Source of the DNA: Listeria sp. PSOL-1
GTDB lineage: Bacteria > Bacillota > Bacilli > Lactobacillales > Listeriaceae
DNA length: 64,000 nt
NCBI RefSeq assembly: GCF_902806445.1
Contig: NZ_LR760298.1
Location: forward strand, 1,178,001-1,242,000
Reading direction: 5' to 3'
Position 1 is the stretch's first letter; each line of letters begins with the position of its first letter. The notes beneath the pieces were generated by a model that worked only from the letters and a program-made list of their open reading frames with translations, ran no database searches and was not told where the DNA came from. The translations under genes were made by a program, and so were the position numbers. Positions 58,446 through 64,000 of the stretch are shown piece after piece.

Positions 58446-59129
58446 TTAATCTCGAACCATATCCATAAATAAAAGCAATAAACGAAGCAATTCAAGAATA
58501 GCAACTGCCATTGCAGCAACGTAAGTCATCGCAGCAGCACTTAACACTTTCTTTGCTTGTGGTAGCTCACTTGAATGGACCAAGCCACCTTCTTCTAATT
58601 GAACAAGTGCTCGCTTACTTGCATCAAATTCAACTGGAAGTGTGATCACTTGGAAAAGCACACCTGCTGTCATTAATACAATACCTATTAACAGCATATT
58701 AGGTAATGTGGCAATCAATCCAATCAGTAGGAAAATCCACGAAGCACCTGAGCTAAACATTGTCACAGGGACTAAAGCCGAACGCAAGCGCATAAAAGAA
58801 TAACCTTCTTTATCTTGAATAGCATGCCCAACTTCATGAGCAGCAACTGCCGCCCCAGCAATCGAATGCTTCTTATAATTGTCTTCTGATAAATAAACGG
58901 CTTTTTTACGCGGATCGTAATGATCGCTTAAAACACCGCTTGTTGCTCGAACTGGAACATCAGTTAAGCCGTTGCGATCTAAAATCATACGCGCCACTTC
59001 TGCTCCTGTCATTTCGTTTTGAACACCAATTTGCGAATACTTTGCGTATGTCGATTTTACTCGAAGTTGTGCCCAAAGCGGTATGGCAGCAACAATAACA
59101 AAATAAATAAGATAGGCTGTCAATGACAT
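58446..59129 (-). CDS. Membrane zinc metallopeptidase (YugP-like, Zn_protease_2)
   Basis: This 227-residue protein has an N-terminal membrane segment (1-20), the zinc motif HEVGHAIQD near 98 and two to three hydrophobic segments behind it (about 115-215). The family is PF04298; natural substrates are unknown. AGGAGG before the ATG. Monocistronic. Confidence 0.9.
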   Translation of the reverse strand: MSLTAYLIYFVIVAAIPLWAQLRVKSTYAKYSQIGVQNEMTGAEVARMILDRNGLTDVPVRATSGVLSDHYDPRKKAVYLSEDNYKKHSIAGAAVAAHEVGHAIQDKEGYSFMRLRSALVPVTMFSSGASWIFLLIGLIATLPNMLLIGIVLMTAGVLFQVITLPVEFDASKRALVQLEEGGLVHSSELPQAKKVLSAAAMTYVAAMAVAILELLRLLLLFMDMVRD

Positions 59130-59222
59130 AAGTAAATATCCTCCTAAATAAAATCTTCAATTAGTAAACCTAATTGCCATTAGTTTTATTATAATCCATG
59201 ATAAGTAAACACTCAATCTTCT

Positions 59223-59816
59223 TTATTTATTATGAGGAAACTCTAATTTTAGATGGTCTTTTTTTAGACATTTCTCATAAACGAGGTAAAGAACAGCGAT
59301 TGTAAGCCAAAATGTTAGGTAGCCAATGATTGCCGAGAAGTGCTCCATCCCCATATAAATAGGCATCTGCCCAAATAAATAATCAATCGCATCATTATGT
59401 AACACCCATACTGCCGCAATCATAAAATGACTTAGGCGAAAACGATAAAAAGGAGCATAAACAAAACCTTGAATTGCCATAAAAGCATGACTAATTAAAA
59501 GCATGATACTTGCAAAAATAAGAGCATGTTCTTGAATCATCAGCGCAATATTCATACCAATTGCCCAAATCCCATACTTAAGTAAGCAAACAAAAGCCAA
59601 AGCTTCCATCAATGGCCAGTGCTTCTTTGCTAAAAAAGCGACCAACGTAAAAAAGAAAAATAATATCGCAGTTGGACTATCAGGCACAAAAAGCCAATAT
59701 CTAAGCGGCGTTATTTGAAGTTGTGGCAGATACCAAATATAACCATAAATCGCACCTAAAAAATTAATGACAAGTAGCAATCGTAAAAAAGCACGATTGA
59801 CAAGTAGCGCATACAT
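59223..59816 (-). CDS. YpjA-like DUF1405 membrane protein
   Basis: This 197-residue polytopic membrane protein has about six hydrophobic segments. It has LPQLQITPLRYWLFVPDSP near the start, the DUF1405 pattern. Function unknown. ATG 59816 has GAGGAGAG upstream; the frame is open 13 codons more without a site. It is 75 nt after the YpiB gene. Confidence 0.83.
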   Translation of the reverse strand: MYALLVNRAFLRLLLVINFLGAIYGYIWYLPQLQITPLRYWLFVPDSPTAILFFFFTLVAFLAKKHWPLMEALAFVCLLKYGIWAIGMNIALMIQEHALIFASIMLLISHAFMAIQGFVYAPFYRFRLSHFMIAAVWVLHNDAIDYLFGQMPIYMGMEHFSAIIGYLTFWLTIAVLYLVYEKCLKKDHLKLEFPHNK

Positions 59817-59891
59817 ACAAGACTCTCCTCTTCTAAAAAGTACTAAAGTCAACATCGCCCTAAATAAGAAAGCAATCTTGACTTTAATTTT

Positions 59892-60434
59892 TTATTTCTT
59901 GTTCGTTAAAGAATGATAAATACGCACTAGTTTAAAAAAGGCATCTCGGTCTTTCTCATCTAACGCCTGATCAATCTTCTCTAACACATTTTTTTTCGAA
60001 AAAAATAAACTCGTTTGATCTAAAAATTTCTTTGCAAGCTCTTTTTCCTCATCGTTAAGTTGTAAACCTAAATGCGGATTATCTGTTCTAACCAAAGCAT
60101 ATTCAGGTGAATTCATTGCATTTTCAAAATCTAACTGAATATACAAGTCTTCATTCCAGTTTAAACGAATATCATGAAAAGCCTTCTCCGGATCAGATGT
60201 AGCAAGATTGCCTTTAAAGAAACGGAATGGCTCCCCTGAAGAACCTTCTGCCGCTAAAATAAGCCCTCTTGAAACACCACTTAAATCATCAACAAAATGA
60301 ACATATTGGATGATTTGATCATGACCTGAAACGTAATTTAACACCCACATAGCTTCGCGCATCTTCATTTGATAATGGTTTAACAACCAACGAATAAAAT
60401 CTTTTTTCTCATCAATCGAAATAGATGCCTTCAT
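59892..60434 (-). CDS. YpiB family protein (UPF0302)
   Basis: This 180-residue protein has an N-terminal helical part ([20 protein letters not shown]) and a C-terminal [16 protein letters not shown], the UPF0302/IDEAL-domain layout. The IDEAL segment (about 145-172) is a Bacillales-specific motif of unknown use. AAAGGGG is 13 nt from the ATG, rather far. It follows ypiA by 30 nt. Confidence 0.87.
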   Translation of the reverse strand: MKASISIDEKKDFIRWLLNHYQMKMREAMWVLNYVSGHDQIIQYVHFVDDLSGVSRGLILAAEGSSGEPFRFFKGNLATSDPEKAFHDIRLNWNEDLYIQLDFENAMNSPEYALVRTDNPHLGLQLNDEEKELAKKFLDQTSLFFSKKNVLEKIDQALDEKDRDAFFKLVRIYHSLTNKK

Positions 60435-60464
60435 AATGATTTAAGCCCCTTTCAGCATGATTAA

Positions 60465-61727
60465 CTAGTTCTCTTCGCGGATAAGATCAATGATTTCTTC
60501 ATCTTCCGGAACTAGCTGCAAATATTCTTTCAAAATTTGTGTAGCTTTAAGAATTTCCCCTTCTTCTCGTAAAAATAAACCATATTCTCTTAAAAATGTG
60601 CTGTTTTCCTTAAAATATGGATAAGCCAAGGCAAAATTTTCGCTTGCTTGATCATATTGTTCATTTTCTTGATAAGAGATACTTAAATCCCAAAAAATCT
60701 GAGGGTCCGTAATCATTTCTTGGCTAAGGGCTTCATTGATTTCAATTAAACCAGTATAATCTTCTTTTAAAAGGAGAAGCTTATTTAATGCAAGAATGGC
60801 CTCAATATATTCTTCATCGAGCACTAAGGCTTGGCGGTAAGCTTCTTCTGCTAAAGATAAATCCCCTAAAGTCTCTGCCATTTTTCCTGTTTCGAAAAAG
60901 AGTTCTTTATTAAATTCATCTTGCTTCAGACCTTCTTTAAATATTTCTAAAGCTTGCTCTTTTTGCCCATTCTCGCTGTAACTTTTTGCAAGGTAAGGGT
61001 AGAGTGTCGTGTAACTTGGATCTTGCTCTTTTAACTTTTCTAAGGCATGAATCGCCTTTACATATTCCTTTGCCTGATAAGCTGTAAGCCCAAAACCAAA
61101 TAAAGTACCAAGAGATTCAACTTCTGCAAGTGCTTTTTCATAATAAGGCAAGGCCTCTTCAAAAGCACCACTTGCAGAGAGCGCTTCTGCAATCCGCTCA
61201 TAAACGGAAATACCCCTACTACCAAATTCTGTCACGCCTGACGCTAAAACAGCGCGGTAATAAGTCACAGCAGAAGCAAACCGCCCTTGCGTTAAATAAT
61301 ACTCACCTAAAGCAAAGTCAATCACTGGCTCATTTGGTGCTAAGTCTTTCGCTTCTAATAACTTTTGCTCTGTTACTTCAAACAGCCCTTGGATTTGATA
61401 TAAATCAGCCAAGACAAGCAAACTTTCCAAATATGCCGCATCCTCTATAGCTACACCTTCAAGATAAGCTTGTGCATTATCCAACTCATCTTTTTCAAGA
61501 GCCACTTCAGCCAAACGAACAAGTAGCTCCCCTTCATCCTTATATTTAGCTAAAAGCAATTCATATAAATCCTCACTTTCATCTAAAAAACCTAAGCTAA
61601 ACAACTGTTCAGCTAAGAAAAATTGTTCTTCATCTGTTCCATTTTGAATGGCTTGATCAAAATATTTTCTTGCAGCCTGCATGTCTTCATGTTCTAAAGC
61701 ATGGAGCATTTTTTCAGCAAATTCCAT
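60465..61727 (-). CDS. TPR-repeat protein (YpiA-like)
   Basis: This 420-residue soluble protein is made almost wholly of tetratricopeptide-like helical repeats, for example FALGEYYLTQGRFASAVTYY and AYRQALVLDEEYIEAILALN. It is very acidic (rich in Glu and Asp). It likely scaffolds other proteins; the partner is unknown. ATG 61727 has GAGGG 9 nt upstream; an ATG 15 nt earlier has no site. A TATAAT lies near 61763-61768 as a possible promoter. Confidence 0.88.
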   Translation of the reverse strand: MEFAEKMLHALEHEDMQAARKYFDQAIQNGTDEEQFFLAEQLFSLGFLDESEDLYELLLAKYKDEGELLVRLAEVALEKDELDNAQAYLEGVAIEDAAYLESLLVLADLYQIQGLFEVTEQKLLEAKDLAPNEPVIDFALGEYYLTQGRFASAVTYYRAVLASGVTEFGSRGISVYERIAEALSASGAFEEALPYYEKALAEVESLGTLFGFGLTAYQAKEYVKAIHALEKLKEQDPSYTTLYPYLAKSYSENGQKEQALEIFKEGLKQDEFNKELFFETGKMAETLGDLSLAEEAYRQALVLDEEYIEAILALNKLLLLKEDYTGLIEINEALSQEMITDPQIFWDLSISYQENEQYDQASENFALAYPYFKENSTFLREYGLFLREEGEILKATQILKEYLQLVPEDEEIIDLIREEN

Positions 61728-61944
61728 TAATCCATCCCTCATTATTATCAGTTATGAGTTTTTATTATAGCATTAAACTGGAATGAAAAAAAAGAAAGTG
61801 CCTTTTATGTCGTTTAAAGATGAAACTTAAGAAGCATTTAACTTCAGAAAGCTTTTATTTTAACGAAAAAAATCATGTAACCACAATATGGCATTTCATT
61901 TTTCACCATATTCGCCAAAATTTTCTGTATTTTAAAAAACCGTC

Positions 61945-61978
61945 TAGCTTCATCATTTCACATGAACTAATGAAGCTA
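61945..61978 (-). terminator. Terminator of tyrA-aroA
   Basis: Perfect 9-bp stem TAGCTTCAT / ATGAAGCTA followed on the minus strand by GGTTTTTT, 27 nt after the aroA stop. The rest of 61743-62004 is AT-rich without a gene. Confidence 0.75.
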
Positions 61979-62004
61979 TTGTGACATTCGTTTACAAGCA
62001 CGCT

Positions 62005-63288
62005 CTAGGACAAACTTTTAAGGTCATCAAAAAACGCTGGGTAAGATACATTGACAGCATCAGCTTGCTCTAATTCAACTTCACCTTCTTGAACAAGAAG
62101 CGCTGCAATTTGGAGCATCATACCAATACGATGATCACCATAACTCGTCACTTTGGCAGCTTTAAGTGCCGTTTTTCCGTGAATAATTAAGCCATCTTCT
62201 GTTGGTGTAATGACTGCACCCATTTTGGTAAGTTCGGTTGCAACGGCATCAATTCGATTCGTCTCTTTTACCTTTAATTCAGCAGCATCTTTAATGATCG
62301 TTGTTCCCTCAGCTTGTGTGGCCAAAAGCGCAATGATTGGTAGTTCATCAATTAAACGCGGAATCATCTCACCAGAAATAGTTGTAGCTTTCAGTTTGGC
62401 AGTTTTTATGATAATATCTCCAACTGGTTCGCTGACGTCGCTTTCCCCTTGATGAATGGTGAAGTCCCCACCCATTTCTTTTAAAACATCTAAAATACCT
62501 GTCCGCGTTGGGTTCAAACCAACGTTAATTAACTTGATTTCACAGTGTGGCACAATAGACGCTGCGACAAGAAAGAATGCCGCAGATGAAATGTCTCCTG
62601 GCACCGTAACATTCTGCCCAATAAAAGTTTGGCCACCTTCTACTTTAATTGTTAATCCTTCTGTCGTAATTTTCCCGCCAAATTGACGAATCATCTGTTC
62701 TGTATGATCACGTGTTTTTTCTTTTTCATAAATCACTGTTTCACCGCTTGCTTGTAACGCTGCAAAAATAAGAGCACTCTTTACTTGAGCACTAGCAACA
62801 GGCATCGTATATTCAATCGGCTTTAAATGCGTTGTCCCTAAAACGGTAATAGGAGCAAATTCAGAATTATTTTTGCCATCTAGTTTTGCACCCATTGCTC
62901 TAAGAGGGAGCATAACGCGGTTCATAGGACGCTTAGCAAGCGAATCATCACCAAAAAGCTCTACTTTAAAAGGTTGTCCAGCCAAAATCCCCATCATAAG
63001 GCGAATCGTTGTGCCTGAATTCCCGACATCAAGGCTTTCTTTTGGCGCTTTTAAATGCGAAAAAGAAGCGCCATCAATCGTTACTTCGTGTTCACTAACT
63101 TCAATCGCCACGCCTAAACTGCGAAAAGCTTTTATCGTGCTTAAGCAATCTTCTGCTAAGAGAAAATGGCGGATCGTTGTTTTTCCTTTTGCAAGCGCAC
63201 CAAACATGATACTTCGATGTGAAATCGATTTGTCTCCTGGTACTTCAATCGTTCCATTTAAAGCAATTTTATTTGTTATTAATTTCAT
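62005..63288 (-). CDS. aroA: 3-phosphoshikimate 1-carboxyvinyltransferase (EPSP synthase)
   Basis: This 427-residue shikimate pathway enzyme has [10 protein letters not shown] (Lys20), [12 protein letters not shown] and RPMNRVM. The GNSGTT wording is that of class II enzymes (Bacillus, Staphylococcus type), in contrast to GNAGTA of class I. ATG 63288 has AAGGAG upstream; the open frame beyond lies within tyrA. 13 nt after tyrA. Confidence 0.95.
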   Translation of the reverse strand: MKLITNKIALNGTIEVPGDKSISHRSIMFGALAKGKTTIRHFLLAEDCLSTIKAFRSLGVAIEVSEHEVTIDGASFSHLKAPKESLDVGNSGTTIRLMMGILAGQPFKVELFGDDSLAKRPMNRVMLPLRAMGAKLDGKNNSEFAPITVLGTTHLKPIEYTMPVASAQVKSALIFAALQASGETVIYEKEKTRDHTEQMIRQFGGKITTEGLTIKVEGGQTFIGQNVTVPGDISSAAFFLVAASIVPHCEIKLINVGLNPTRTGILDVLKEMGGDFTIHQGESDVSEPVGDIIIKTAKLKATTISGEMIPRLIDELPIIALLATQAEGTTIIKDAAELKVKETNRIDAVATELTKMGAVITPTEDGLIIHGKTALKAAKVTSYGDHRIGMMLQIAALLVQEGEVELEQADAVNVSYPAFFDDLKSLS

Positions 63289-63301
63289 TTGTTTTTTCTC
63301 C

Positions 63302-64000
63302 TTATTCAAAATGGCATGGATAGTTACTTCTTTTCGCAATACAATCTTTCGCTTTTTGCCTGTCTTCTTCATTTTGAAATGTGATTTGTAAAATTCCATT
63401 AATATCTTCACGTGTTTCTAAAATCTTAATATTAATCAAACTAATTTCTTCTTCTGCCAAAAATCCTGTTACTTCTGAAATAATTCCTGGCATATCAGGA
63501 ACATCAACAAATAAATCATAAAACGCTGGAATGGCTCCACCCTCATGTACGGGAAGTGAATCACGGAATTCCTTAGCTTGATCAAAAAAGTGATACAGCG
63601 CTTTTCCATCTGCTTTTTCAATCATCAAAAGAGCTTCATTCATATGATCTCGCCAATGCGTAAGCTGTTCTTTTAAGACAAGACGATTGCTAAGCGAAAT
63701 ATCTGTCCACATGCGTGGATCAGAGGAGGCAATCCGTGTAATATCCCGAAACCCACCAGCTGCTAAGCGAAATGCAGCAGAATGTTTTTCTGTAAATCGC
63801 CTGGTTTGATTCACTAAAGCAGACGCAACAATATGCGGTAAATGGCTTAACATTCCTGTAATTTGGTCATGTTCACAAGGAGAAAGCGTCAAAAATTTAG
63901 CCTTTGTTCCAATCAACCATTGCTTAAGTTGTTTTAATTGTTTTGGGTCAGTGGTTTCACTTGGTGTGAGCAAATAATAAGCATTCTCAAATAGCATTCT
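63302..64000 (-). CDS. tyrA: Prephenate dehydrogenase, C-terminal part
   Basis: The 233 codons in the window are the end of the enzyme that makes 4-hydroxyphenylpyruvate for tyrosine. They contain the helical dimerisation domain ([34 protein letters not shown]) and a C-terminal ACT domain (about the last 75 residues, [20 protein letters not shown]) for feedback by tyrosine. The NAD-binding part lies beyond the right edge. Cotranscribed with aroA. Confidence 0.94.
   Translation of the reverse strand, partial: RMLFENAYYLLTPSETTDPKQLKQLKQWLIGTKAKFLTLSPCEHDQITGMLSHLPHIVASALVNQTRRFTEKHSAAFRLAAGGFRDITRIASSDPRMWTDISLSNRLVLKEQLTHWRDHMNEALLMIEKADGKALYHFFDQAKEFRDSLPVHEGGAIPAFYDLFVDVPDMPGIISEVTGFLAEEEISLINIKILETREDINGILQITFQNEEDRQKAKDCIAKRSNYPCHFE

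Noticed and set aside
61919-61933. CodY-like box AATTTTCTGTATTTT
   Set aside because: It has three mismatches to the usual motif and lies after aroA, far from any start.

Overview
The window is a stretch of chromosome from a low-GC Gram-positive bacterium. Strong AGGAGG-type ribosome binding sites, GTG and TTG starts, sigma-A-like promoters, class B RNase P RNA and the gene content all point to Bacillales. The gene order (ctpA, copZ/copA/csoR, vanY, deoD, yozE, msrBA, degV, ccpN-like, PDRP-ppdK, pgcA, dfrA-thyA, fhs, mntR, csp, pbuX-xpt, gpsB, recU-pbp1A, nth-dnaD, asnS-aspB-dinG, panCB, birA-cca-dapB, malic enzyme, ypiAB, aroA-tyrA) is, from memory, that of the Listeria lmo1851-lmo1924 region. 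I therefore infer a member of Listeriaceae, species not determined. Almost all of it is core chromosome. I saw no tRNA gene, transposase, phage gene or CRISPR array.

Layout. 1-9.3 kb, mostly minus strand: the end of a CtpA protease, a copper-efflux operon with a clear CsoR-type promoter/operator, a VanY-like carboxypeptidase with deoD, methionine sulfoxide reductases and a DegV lipid-binding protein. 9.4-15.2 kb, plus strand: a CcpN-like regulator, the PPDK regulatory protein and PPDK itself, then a cystine symporter. 15.2-22 kb, minus: an aromatic-acid-exporter-like protein, phosphoglucomutase, rRNA methyltransferase, dfrA, thyA and an ABC-F ATPase. 22.1-22.45 kb is gene debris. 22.5-31.6 kb: fhs, mntR, a cold-shock gene, RNase HI-like and 5'-3' exonuclease genes, a guanine-class riboswitch controlling xpt-pbuX, an RNA methyltransferase, RNase P RNA, gpsB and ypsA. 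31.8-37 kb: recU-pbp1A (plus) facing ypoC-nth-dnaD (minus). 37.1-39.2 kb: a small accessory cassette (MarR regulator, DUF2316, aldo/keto reductase) between dnaD and asnS, with a compact double-operator divergent promoter. 39.2-53.2 kb, minus: asnS-aspB-ypmB-dinG-panCB and birA-cca-dapB-ypjD plus repair and redox genes. 53.3-56.8 kb, plus: azoreductase, malic/malolactic enzyme and a serine hydrolase. 57-64 kb, minus: flavoprotein, Zn protease, YpjA, YpiB, YpiA, aroA and tyrA.

The least explained structure is a family of dispersed intergenic inverted repeats (about 100-166 bp, at 938, 34983, 39056 and 56878, with a minimal version at 15176). They sit at gene 3' ends. Their arms differ between copies in a compensatory way that preserves base pairing, and one copy appears to supply the stop codon of the neighbouring flavoprotein gene. 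Other points of interest are the 22.1-22.45 kb debris, with a probable one-base frameshift after a good start codon and the C-terminal end of an ABC ATPase, a family-4-type uracil-DNA glycosylase without any cysteine, a CcpN-like gene whose start codon is not ATG, and a pan operon without panD.
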